Shown one piece after another: positions 34,320 to 42,456 of a stretch of DNA of 64,000 nt. The translations under genes and the position numbers were made by a program. The DNA comes from Hymenobacter translucens (GTDB lineage: Bacteria; Bacteroidota; Bacteroidia; Cytophagales; Hymenobacteraceae): positions 186,001-250,000 of the forward strand of contig NZ_JAJERB010000004.1 in the NCBI RefSeq assembly GCF_020685205.1, written 5' to 3'. Below the pieces are notes generated by a model, which made no database searches, was not told the origin of the DNA, and saw only the letters and a list, made by a program, of their open reading frames with translations. How positions within the stretch are numbered: the first letter of the stretch is position 1; each line of letters starts with the position of its first letter.

Positions 34320-35717
34320 TTAGCGGTTCACCGGCGTCTTGTCAAACAAGCCGGGGATAGGCTTGGGTACGTTCGGGTTGGTGTTCACTTCACTCTGCGG
34401 GTACAGCAGACGCTGGGGCAGGCTGGGCGAAGCACTGTTCTTCTTCGGTACGCCAATCAGGTTGTCCGTCCGGCGCAGGTCGTGGAAGGGCTCCAGCTGA
34501 CCAATCATCGACAGGTACTTCTCGGTCAGGATTTCCTTGAGCATCGCGGCGGCGGGCGTCTGGCCGGCTACCCGGTTCATCAGGCCACCGGCTGCGAAGT
34601 CAGCCAGTACATACGGAGCATAGGCACCCGGTCCGAACTTCGTCTCGTTCTCACGGCGAATGTTGTTGAGTGCCGCCAGAGCGCCGGCCTGGTCGCCGGT
34701 ACGGTTCAGGGCTTCCGCCAGGATAGCCTGGGTCTCCACGTACGTCAGCAAGGGAGCATCGGCATCCGGTGCAAAAGCGCCGTCTACAAAGTTGGGGTCC
34801 AGCGAGTAAATCTGGTCAGCGATGTAGAAGTAAGAGAAACGGGCCGACTCATCCGTCTTGGCATTGGCCCGGGTGCGGCCACCGGCGGAGCCGACGCTGT
34901 CGAGCAGGGCCGCAGCATGGGCCCCTTCGGCCGACATGTAGCCAAACCGGTTGATGTCGATGAAGTCGTAATACGGGTTCAGGTCACCACTGACAGACGT
35001 ACCGTTGTAGGGCATGATCATGTCGTTGGCGCTGCTCGTAATGCCCAGGCGCGCTTCCGAAGCAGCACGGGCGTAGTCTTTCACGTGCAGGTAGTGACGG
35101 GCCTTGAGCGAGTGCGCCGCAGCAGTCCACTTCGGTACCGATCCGCCGTAGAAGATGTCCCGGCTCCGGTCCCATACCCCGTTGAGGGGCAGGTTGATGA
35201 TAGCCTGGTCGAGCAGCGTCTGGGTGGCGGCATAAACGGAAGCCTGCGAATCAAACTTGCCGGGAGTGCCGGGCCGCAGGGCCTCCGAATAGGGAACGTC
35301 GCCCCATAGAGCGGTGATCTGGCCCACAATCTGGGCTTCCACTACCTGAGCCACGCCAAGCAGGGCCCGGTTGTTTACGGCCTGTGCCTTTTCTTCTACC
35401 AGACGGGTCTGGGCCAGCGTGGTCGCATAAGCCAGGCTCCAGGCGTTGTCGTAGTCGCCGGCCGCGGTATTGTAGAGGTCCAGACCCAGGTACTGACGGT
35501 CAGCTCCCGTAAAGAAGCCACTCCAGATACCTACCTGGCGGGGAATCTCGCCGCTCATAAAGAAGCCTTCGCTGAGCTGGGCAGCGGTGAGCTGCTGATC
35601 GGCGGGAGCATCCTGCGGAGCATTGGGATTGATGTCGTTCCCGTTGATGAACTTGTCGCAGCTGCCCAAAGACAGGCCCAGGGCCGCCAGCAGCACGTAT
35701 TTCGTGAGGTTTTTCAT
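34320..35717 (-). CDS. SusD/RagB-like lipoprotein (SusD_2 type), pair 3
   Basis: A 465-residue lipoprotein with signal MKNLTKYVLLAALGLSLGSC (lipobox GSCDKF), then NDINPNAPQDAPADQQLTAA, VVEAQIVGQITALWGDVPYS and EALRPGTPGKFDSQASVYAA. The WGDVPYSEAL motif puts it in the SusD_2 group with pair 2. The end, PQRLLYPQSEVNTNPNVPKP, is also typical. It starts 19 bases after the susC-3 stop and shares its transcript. Pair 1 and pair 4 have classical SusD lids instead, so the four transporters use two kinds of lid. Confidence 0.93.
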   Translation of the reverse strand: MKNLTKYVLLAALGLSLGSCDKFINGNDINPNAPQDAPADQQLTAAQLSEGFFMSGEIPRQVGIWSGFFTGADRQYLGLDLYNTAAGDYDNAWSLAYATTLAQTRLVEEKAQAVNNRALLGVAQVVEAQIVGQITALWGDVPYSEALRPGTPGKFDSQASVYAATQTLLDQAIINLPLNGVWDRSRDIFYGGSVPKWTAAAHSLKARHYLHVKDYARAASEARLGITSSANDMIMPYNGTSVSGDLNPYYDFIDINRFGYMSAEGAHAAALLDSVGSAGGRTRANAKTDESARFSYFYIADQIYSLDPNFVDGAFAPDADAPLLTYVETQAILAEALNRTGDQAGALAALNNIRRENETKFGPGAYAPYVLADFAAGGLMNRVAGQTPAAAMLKEILTEKYLSMIGQLEPFHDLRRTDNLIGVPKKNSASPSLPQRLLYPQSEVNTNPNVPKPIPGLFDKTPVNR

Positions 35718-35736
35718 GTTGTGAGTTCTCCGATTA

Positions 35737-38700
35737 CTAGTAGGTGAACTTAATGGAGAAAATCAGCGAGCGGGTGCTCGGGTTGTTGAAGTAATCCAGA
35801 CCACGGCCATTGGATACCCCGGTCAGATTGGTCTCGGGGTCAACGCCGGTGTAGTCCGTCCACAGGTACAGGTTACGACCGGTTACAGCCAGATCGATGC
35901 TGCCCAGCTTGGTCGCATTGCGCAGCCATTCCTGGGTGATGCTGTAGTTCAGCGAAACCTCGCGCAGACGGGTGTAGCTCACGTGCTCCACGAAGGGCTT
36001 GGCCGGGCCGCCGGAGAAGCCGTTGCCCAGGCCGTTGCGGTACCACTGCTCGTCGAGGGCCACGTCGCCGGCACCGAAGTTACCAATGCGTCCGCGGAAG
36101 GTATGGTTCCCGTTTACGGCCGGATAGGCCTGCGCTACCGTCTGGCCGTTGTACAGCTTCAGGGTAGCAGCCTGGGCCGCCGATACGGTCGTTTCCTCTT
36201 CCAGCTCGCCGGAAGTACCGAAGAAGTACAGGGCGCCCTTGGTGCCGTTCCACACGTCGAAGCCGTTTACGTGGTCGATGAGCACGTTCAGCGAAAGGCC
36301 CTTGTAGGTGAACGTGTTGTTCAGACCACCACGCCAGTTCGGGTTGGGGTTGCCAATCACGCGCTCGGTGCCGCCGTCAGCCAGGGTCGGGAAGCCGTTG
36401 GTATCCACGATGTAGTTGCCGCTCTCGTTGTAGCCGAAGTCCGTTCCCCAGATTACACCGAGGGGCTGGCCTTTCACGGCGCGGGAGGAAGTGCCGGTGA
36501 AGCCGGTCAGGAAGATAGACTCAGCGCCGGCCAGTTCGGTTACCCGGTTGCGGTTCAGCGAGTAGTTGGGCGAAAGGGTCCACTGGAAGTCAGCCGTCTT
36601 GATAACGCTGGCGTCAAGGTTTACCTCAAAGCCGCGGTTCTGGATGGTGGCTACGTTACCGTTGGTGTTCTGGAAACCGGTCGAAGCGGCTACTGGTACG
36701 CCCAGGATTGCGCCTTCCGTTTCGTTGGTATAGCCCGTCAGGCCCAGGCTGATGCGGTCATCGAGGAAGCGCAGATCGACGCCACCTTCAATTTCCGTCT
36801 TGCGCTCAGGCTTCAGCAGGCTGTTGCCCTGCGTCGTGGAGCGCACGAAGCCGCCACCGTAGTTCGAGGCATCCAGCGCAGTGCCCCAGCCGTCGGCCAG
36901 AATCGTGCTGCCGGCGCCCGTGTAATACGTGCGGGTCAGGTAGGGAGTAGGCTGTACACCAACCTGGCCGTACGAAGCGCGCAGCTTACCGAAGCTCAGC
37001 ACGCTGTTTTCCGACAGGGCGGCAAGTTTGGTGAACTGCCACGCTACCGAGGCAGCGGGGTAGATGAACGTGCTGTTGGCTTCCGGACCAAAGGTCGACG
37101 CCTGCTCACCACGAACCGTACCGTTCAGGAACAGCTGATCAAACAGGCCCAGGTCCACCTGGCCATAGAGGGCCGCCGTGCGCTGCTCTACCACGAGGTT
37201 GAAGGGGGTCCGGCTGGTGGCCGGGGTGTTGCTGAGCTGCGGGGGCGAGAAGGGGTTGATAAACTGCGTGGCCGTAGCGCCCACCTGGGAGCTGCGACGG
37301 GCGTTCAGGTTGTAGCCAACCAGACCGGTCAGGCTGATGTTTTCACCGAAGGTGGTCTGGGCGCGGACAATCAGGTCGTTGTTGAACTGGTTTTCCTGAA
37401 TAATCTCCTCGCGCAGAGAGCCGTTGATGGCGGCGGTAGCACCCACGGGGAAGTAAGCCCGGCGGTTGTCGTTATAGGTGTCGACACCGCTCCGGTTGAG
37501 GACATTCAGCCAGGGAGTAATGTCGTAGGTCAGCTCCAGGGCACCCAGGAAGCGGTTGATGCGGCTCTGGTTGAGTACCCGCTCCAGCGTCCAGAGGGGG
37601 TTGTCGTAACCCGCCCGGGTGATGCCATCGGAAGCCGTGGCTGCACCCAGCTTGTTGCGGTACGATACCTGACGGTCGAGGTAAACGTTACCAGCTGCGT
37701 CGGTGTAGTCACCCACGTAGCGGCTGTTGTCGTAGTCGGGCGAGGTGCGCAGGCCACCGAGGTAGATACCGCTGGTGTTGGAGCCCTGCTGGGCCCGGTC
37801 GGAGCGGGTGCGGATGTAGGAAGTGTTAACCGAGGCGCGGAACTTGTCGGTCAGCTGACGGTCCACGTTTACGCGGGCCGTGGTCCGGTCATAGTCGGAG
37901 TTGAAGCGGGCAATGCCTTTCTGGTAGGTGTTGCCCAGGCTCACGTAGAAGTTGCTGCGCGTGTCGCCACCACTGATGGTGCCGATGTTGTCCCAGGTGT
38001 AGCCGTTGGTGAACGGGGCACGGCCCTGATCGTAGGTGTCCTTGCTGTTTTTGCCGCCGTGGGGGTTGGCCGCCGTGCCGTTGGCAACGGCGTAACGGCG
38101 CGTACCGTCGGGGAACGTCACGTAGCCCTGGTAGCCAGGAGCCGTGGGCGAAGTGATTTCGGTGTCCGGGCCGCCGGTGCGGTCGGCAATCTTATCACCC
38201 CACGAAGCCGAGGAAGTGTTGTTGAAGCGGCCGCCGGCACCCTGTCCGTAGGAGCGCTGCAGGGTAGGAACCCGGTTGATGCGGTCCACGCCGTAGCTGG
38301 TGCGGTAGCTTACGTTGAGCTTGCCATCGGCGCTTTTGCCGCGCTTGGTGGTAATCACGATTACGCCGTTGGCGGCGCGGGTACCCCATACGGCGCTGGC
38401 AGCAGCACCCTTCAGGATTTCCATCGAGGCAATGTCGTCGGGGTTGATGTCGTTCAGACGCGAGGACTGCACAACGCCGTCTACCTGGTTGGAAGCGGCA
38501 CCGCCGTCGCTGGCCAGAATGCCTTCGTCACCTACCGACGTGTTGAAGATCGGAATACCGTCGACTACGATCAGGGGCTGCAGGTTGCCGGTGATGGTGC
38601 TGGCGCCGCGGATCTGAATGTTGGCGCTGGCACCCGGGTCGCCCGAGGTGCGGGTAATGAGTACGCCCGGCGTCTTACCCGACAAAGCGGTAATCACGCT

Positions 38701-39111
38701 GGTTTCGCCCGAGCGGACGAGGGCCGTACCCTGCACCGTGGATTGAGCAGTGCCCAGCTGGTCGCGGTTGGCCTCCAGGCCCAGGGCCGTGACGACAACT
38801 TCGCCGAGCTGCTTGTTATCGGGCGCCAGACCAATGTTGATGGCCGCGTCGGAGCCAATAGGGCGGTCGATAGAGGTATAGCCGATTGAGCTAAACGTGA
38901 GGGTAGTGGCCGAGGCCGGCACGCTTAACGAATACGAGCCATCGGCATTAGTGGAGGCCCCTACAGTGGTACCCTTGACCAGCACGGTCACGCCCGGCAG
39001 GCCTTGTCCCGTAGCACGGTCGGTAACCCGTCCCGAGATAGTCCGGTCCTGCGCCACTGCCTGCTGCAACAGGCAAGTGAGCAAACCAAACAGGAATAAA
39101 AGTTTTTTCAT
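35737..39111 (-). CDS. SusC/RagA family TonB-linked outer membrane protein, pair 3
   Basis: A 1124-residue TonB-dependent transporter starting at ATG 39111 (MKKLLFLFGLLTCLLQQAVA); the frame opens 18 codons earlier, but the signal peptide sets the start. It has the carboxypeptidase-regulatory-like domain (~22-100, ISGRVTDRATGQGLPGVTVL), LGEVVVTALG, a plug with IQIRGASTITGNLQPLIVVD and the hallmark SAVWGTRAANGVIVITTKRG, and a barrel ending LIFSIKFTY. Its first ~100 residues are nearly the same as those of the divergent susC-4, and the matching DNA is a long inverted repeat (38771-39071 with 39477-39770). The rest of the two proteins is clearly different. Confidence 0.96.
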   Translation of the reverse strand: MKKLLFLFGLLTCLLQQAVAQDRTISGRVTDRATGQGLPGVTVLVKGTTVGASTNADGSYSLSVPASATTLTFSSIGYTSIDRPIGSDAAINIGLAPDNKQLGEVVVTALGLEANRDQLGTAQSTVQGTALVRSGETSVITALSGKTPGVLITRTSGDPGASANIQIRGASTITGNLQPLIVVDGIPIFNTSVGDEGILASDGGAASNQVDGVVQSSRLNDINPDDIASMEILKGAAASAVWGTRAANGVIVITTKRGKSADGKLNVSYRTSYGVDRINRVPTLQRSYGQGAGGRFNNTSSASWGDKIADRTGGPDTEITSPTAPGYQGYVTFPDGTRRYAVANGTAANPHGGKNSKDTYDQGRAPFTNGYTWDNIGTISGGDTRSNFYVSLGNTYQKGIARFNSDYDRTTARVNVDRQLTDKFRASVNTSYIRTRSDRAQQGSNTSGIYLGGLRTSPDYDNSRYVGDYTDAAGNVYLDRQVSYRNKLGAATASDGITRAGYDNPLWTLERVLNQSRINRFLGALELTYDITPWLNVLNRSGVDTYNDNRRAYFPVGATAAINGSLREEIIQENQFNNDLIVRAQTTFGENISLTGLVGYNLNARRSSQVGATATQFINPFSPPQLSNTPATSRTPFNLVVEQRTAALYGQVDLGLFDQLFLNGTVRGEQASTFGPEANSTFIYPAASVAWQFTKLAALSENSVLSFGKLRASYGQVGVQPTPYLTRTYYTGAGSTILADGWGTALDASNYGGGFVRSTTQGNSLLKPERKTEIEGGVDLRFLDDRISLGLTGYTNETEGAILGVPVAASTGFQNTNGNVATIQNRGFEVNLDASVIKTADFQWTLSPNYSLNRNRVTELAGAESIFLTGFTGTSSRAVKGQPLGVIWGTDFGYNESGNYIVDTNGFPTLADGGTERVIGNPNPNWRGGLNNTFTYKGLSLNVLIDHVNGFDVWNGTKGALYFFGTSGELEEETTVSAAQAATLKLYNGQTVAQAYPAVNGNHTFRGRIGNFGAGDVALDEQWYRNGLGNGFSGGPAKPFVEHVSYTRLREVSLNYSITQEWLRNATKLGSIDLAVTGRNLYLWTDYTGVDPETNLTGVSNGRGLDYFNNPSTRSLIFSIKFTY
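38771..39071 (-). repeat. Left arm of the susC-3/susC-4 inverted repeat
   Basis: About 300 bases encoding the end of the signal peptide, the regulatory-like domain and the TonB-box region of SusC-3. It matches 39477-39770 in inverse orientation at roughly 85-90% by eye. The block 38951-39012 is a perfect 62-base match to 39535-39596. Confidence 0.85.
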
Positions 39112-39162
39112 TTGAGAAAAAAGTTTGGTGAGTGATAAGAATGAAAAGGTGAACAGTGGGGG

Positions 39163-39170
39163 CAAGTATA
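39163..39170 (-). promoter_or_regulatory. -7-like box of susC-3
   Basis: TATACTTG on the minus strand, about 52 bases before the susC-3 ATG; one base short of TAnnTTTG. Confidence 0.4.
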
Positions 39171-39381
39171 GCTCAAAATGAGCAATGCCACAGAATGAGG
39201 TAATAAGTAGAATCGGCTATAGCAGTTTGGAATCCCACTTTTTCTCATCGATAGCGCGGCTGCAGTCGCAGATTAAATGCTTTTCTGCAATTCAATCTGT
39301 AAATCGTTAAAAGAGGGGCCGAGCAGGAACGTATTTTCGCAAGATTTTGGCCCTGCCGCTATAACAATCGCAATTTTAAGC

Positions 39382-39389
39382 TAGGTTTG
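39382..39389 (+). promoter_or_regulatory. TAnnTTTG -7 box of susC-4
   Basis: TAGGTTTG matches the consensus exactly, 40 bases before the susC-4 ATG. No clear -33 element at standard spacing. Confidence 0.5.
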
Positions 39390-39429
39390 GCCTAACACAG
39401 TGTTTCACTCACAAACCATTAATCACCAA

Positions 39430-42400
39430 ATGAAAAAAATTTTATTGCTGTTTAGCCTGATGCTCTTCAGCGCCCTGTTGCAGCAGGTCGTGGCACAGGA
39501 CAGAAGCATCTCGGGGCGGGTCACGGACCGCGCCACGGGACAAGGCCTGCCGGGCGTGACCGTGCTGGTCAAGGGTACCACTGTAGGGGCCTCCACCAAT
39601 GCCGATGGCTCCTTCTCGCTGAGTGTACCGGCCTCGGCCACTACCCTCACGTTTAGCTCGATCGGTTACACCTCTATCGACCGCCCCATCGGCTCCGATG
39701 CCACCATCAACATTGGTCTGGCAGCTGACACCAAGCAGCTCGGCGACGTAGTGGTAACTGGTCTGGCATCGTCCATCAAGCGGGAAAACCTGGCCAACGC
39801 TGTTACCACCATCTCCGCCAAGGAGCTGACGGGCAGCACCCGGCCGGTAAGCGTGGACGCCGCTCTGAGCGGTAAGGTAGTTGGGGCCAACATCGCGCAG
39901 ACCAGCGGTGCCCCCGGTGGGGGCGTGGCTGTTCAGCTGCGTGGTATCTCGACCATCAACGGCTCGTCCCAGCCCCTGTACATCATCGACGGGGTGTATG
40001 CTGTAAACGAAGCCATTGGTAACGGTGCTGGCTCGGCCGCCTTCTCGGGCGCCTCTTCCGGAACCACCCGTACCACCCAGGACAACCCCCTGAACCGCCT
40101 GGCTGACCTGAACCCCAACGACATCGAGTCGATTGAGGTACTGAAAGGCCCCAGCGCGGCTGCCATCTACGGTACCCGGGCTAACGCCGGGGTAATTATC
40201 ATCCGCACCAAGCGTGGTGCCGCCGGCCAGACCCGGGTGAGCCTCACCCAGGACATCGGCTTCTCCCGGGCTATCCGCCTGCTGGGCAAAGAAGACTGGA
40301 CTCCCGAGAAGATCGACAAGTTCTACAGCGGCGCGGCTGCTGCGGCCGAAAAGGCTGAGTTGGCTGCCGCCCAGTCTGCCGGTAAGATCTACGACTACGA
40401 AAAGGAAGTTTTCGGCAACACCGGCTTCCTGCGCAACACCGGCCTGAGCATCTCAGGTGGTACGGACCGCACCAAGTTCTTTGCTTCAGCCAGCACCTCA
40501 GACGAAGAGGGCATCGTGAAGAACACGGGCTTCCAGCGTAACTCGGTTCGTTTGAACCTGGACCAGAAGATCGGTCAGCGCCTGGACCTGGGTATTTCCT
40601 CGAACTACATCAACTCCAACAACCGTCGCGGCTACACCGGCAACGACAACCGGGGTATCAGCCTGGGCTACACCCTGGCCTACGTACCCAGCTATAAGGA
40701 GCTGCACAAGAATGAGCTGGGGGTTTTCCCCGATGCTCCCACCGGCGACAACCCGCTGGCCGTAGTAGAGCGGGCTATCAACGAGGAAGAAACCAACCGC
40801 TTCATCCAGACTGGTAGCGCCACGCTGCGCATCATCGACAAGGAAAACTCCTCGCTGCGCCTGACGGCTCAGGGCGGTGTTGACTTCTCCAACAGCGCTG
40901 CTATCCTGGCCCTGCCGGCCGACCTGCAGTCGTCGCGCAACTCGAACAACCCCGGTGCCGTTCGCTTTGCCCGCAACAACTTCCTCAACACCAACCTGCA
41001 GGCTTTCCTGATCTACGACTGGAAGCTGCTCGACAACAACCTGAGCCTGACCTCCCAGTTGGGTACGGTTCGTCTGGACCTGAACCAGGACCTGACTTAC
41101 ACCCAGGGCGTAGGCCTGGCTCCCGGCCCGCTGACTCCTAACCGTGGCTCCATTATCACGCAGGATGCCTTCCTGCAGCGTGAGTCGGACGTGGGCTTTA
41201 TCGGTCAGCAGGAAATGAACTTCAAAGACCAGATCATTGCTACCGCCGGCGTACGTTTCGACAAGTCGACCCGTAACGGTGACCCCGAGAAGCTCTACGC
41301 TTTCCCCAAGGCTTCGCTGGCCGTGAACGTGGCTAACTTCGAATTCTGGACGGTTGACCAGGTAAACCAGGTGAAGCTGCGTGCTGCCTACGGTGAAACC
41401 GGTGGACCTGCTTTCTTCGGTGCTACCTTCTCGCCCCTGGGCCCGATTTCTACCGGCGGCCGTGGCGGCTTCCTGCCCTCCACGCTGGTAGGCAACGCCG
41501 GCATCGAGCCGGAGCGTGCTACCGAACTTGAGTTTGGTGCTGACCTGGGTTTCCTGGAAAACCGCGTAACGCTGGAAGCCAGCTTCTATAACAAGGAAGT
41601 AAAGAACCTGGTGAACACCTTCGTACTGGCTCCGTCAACCGGCGTTTCCTCTATCCGGGCATTCCCCGTAGGCGACCTGCGCAACCGTGGCATCGAACTG
41701 GCGTTGGGCGTAACTCCCGTGCGCTCGGATAACTTCAGCTGGACGTCCACGACCCAGTACTGGCACAACCGCTCGGAAGTAACGCGCATCACGGTGCCTA
41801 CTTTCATCACCGGTACCGGCTTCGGCTCGGCCTTCGGACGCAACTACTTCAAGCTGGGCGAGTCGCCTTCGCGCTGGTACGGTGTTCCCGCAAACGCTAC
41901 GACGAACCCCGATACCCCCAGCAACCTGACCCGCTACGAAGACGCTCAGCCGGACTTCCAGATGTCGTTCCTGAACTCGTTCACCGTCCTGAAGAGCTTC
42001 GACATCTCCTTCATGGTGCATTGGAAAAACGGTGGCTACATCTCCAACCTGAGCCGTCTGCTCCAGGATGAAGCTGGTACCACGGTTGACTGGAGCGACC
42101 CCAGCGGCCGGAACGACGGTCAGACCATCGGTCAGTTCCGCGCTGGCCAGGCCGGCGTAGATGCCCGTCAGTTTATTGAGGATGGCAGCTACGTGCGTCT
42201 GCGCGAGGCTTCGATCTACTACAGCGTGCCGTCGGGTGTTCGCACCAGCCTGTTCAAGAACTATGTGCAGAACATCCGTGTTGGCGTATCGGCTAACAAC
42301 CTGCTCACCTTCACGGACTACACTGGCTATGACCCCGAGGTTTCCAACTTCGGTGCCACTTCCAACTTCGCGCAGGTTGACGTAGCTGGCTACCCCAACA

Positions 42401-42438
42401 CCCGTCGTCTGTTCTTCCACCTCGGCATTGATTTCTAA
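39430..42438 (+). CDS. SusC/RagA family TonB-linked outer membrane protein, pair 4
   Basis: A 1002-residue TonB-dependent transporter starting at ATG 39430 (MKKILLLFSLMLFSALLQQV). Domains: regulatory-like domain (~24-100, ISGRVTDRATGQGLPGVTVL), LGDVVVTGLAS, plug with VQLRGISTINGSSQPLYIID and the variant hallmark AAIYGTRANAGVIIIRTKRG, and a barrel ending RRLFFHLGIDF. It is the shortest of the four and the only one on the plus strand. Codons such as GGT, GCT and CGT are commoner here than in housekeeping genes like lon, which may mark high expression. Its 5' end is the right arm of the inverted repeat shared with susC-3. Confidence 0.96.
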   Translation: MKKILLLFSLMLFSALLQQVVAQDRSISGRVTDRATGQGLPGVTVLVKGTTVGASTNADGSFSLSVPASATTLTFSSIGYTSIDRPIGSDATINIGLAADTKQLGDVVVTGLASSIKRENLANAVTTISAKELTGSTRPVSVDAALSGKVVGANIAQTSGAPGGGVAVQLRGISTINGSSQPLYIIDGVYAVNEAIGNGAGSAAFSGASSGTTRTTQDNPLNRLADLNPNDIESIEVLKGPSAAAIYGTRANAGVIIIRTKRGAAGQTRVSLTQDIGFSRAIRLLGKEDWTPEKIDKFYSGAAAAAEKAELAAAQSAGKIYDYEKEVFGNTGFLRNTGLSISGGTDRTKFFASASTSDEEGIVKNTGFQRNSVRLNLDQKIGQRLDLGISSNYINSNNRRGYTGNDNRGISLGYTLAYVPSYKELHKNELGVFPDAPTGDNPLAVVERAINEEETNRFIQTGSATLRIIDKENSSLRLTAQGGVDFSNSAAILALPADLQSSRNSNNPGAVRFARNNFLNTNLQAFLIYDWKLLDNNLSLTSQLGTVRLDLNQDLTYTQGVGLAPGPLTPNRGSIITQDAFLQRESDVGFIGQQEMNFKDQIIATAGVRFDKSTRNGDPEKLYAFPKASLAVNVANFEFWTVDQVNQVKLRAAYGETGGPAFFGATFSPLGPISTGGRGGFLPSTLVGNAGIEPERATELEFGADLGFLENRVTLEASFYNKEVKNLVNTFVLAPSTGVSSIRAFPVGDLRNRGIELALGVTPVRSDNFSWTSTTQYWHNRSEVTRITVPTFITGTGFGSAFGRNYFKLGESPSRWYGVPANATTNPDTPSNLTRYEDAQPDFQMSFLNSFTVLKSFDISFMVHWKNGGYISNLSRLLQDEAGTTVDWSDPSGRNDGQTIGQFRAGQAGVDARQFIEDGSYVRLREASIYYSVPSGVRTSLFKNYVQNIRVGVSANNLLTFTDYTGYDPEVSNFGATSNFAQVDVAGYPNTRRLFFHLGIDF
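39477..39770 (+). repeat. Right arm of the susC-3/susC-4 inverted repeat
   Basis: The inverse copy of 38771-39071, with the perfect 62-base core at 39535-39596. Both arms are read in the same protein frame, so an exchange in the core would give intact hybrid proteins. Confidence 0.85.
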
Positions 42439-42456
42439 TTTTTGCTAACTCTTCCA

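Larger units (their letters stand above)
39112..39429. other. Divergent promoter region between susC-3 and susC-4
   Basis: No gene was seen in these 318 bases, which are A/T-rich near both starts. They hold -7-like boxes for both genes (39163-39170 on minus, 39382-39389 on plus) and form the unique loop between the two inverted-repeat arms, so this is the segment that would flip if the arms recombined. Confidence 0.6.

Noticed and set aside
35983..38889. A 968-codon open frame on the plus strand opposite susC-3
   Set aside because: It is antisense to a gene with strong family motifs and signal peptide. High-GC codons leave the opposite strand open. The predicted protein is repetitive Val/Gly/Arg sequence without motifs.
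38771..39770. The susC inverted repeat as an insertion sequence or transposon end pair
   Set aside because: The arms are protein-coding (signal peptide end, regulatory domain, TonB box) and no transposase lies between them.
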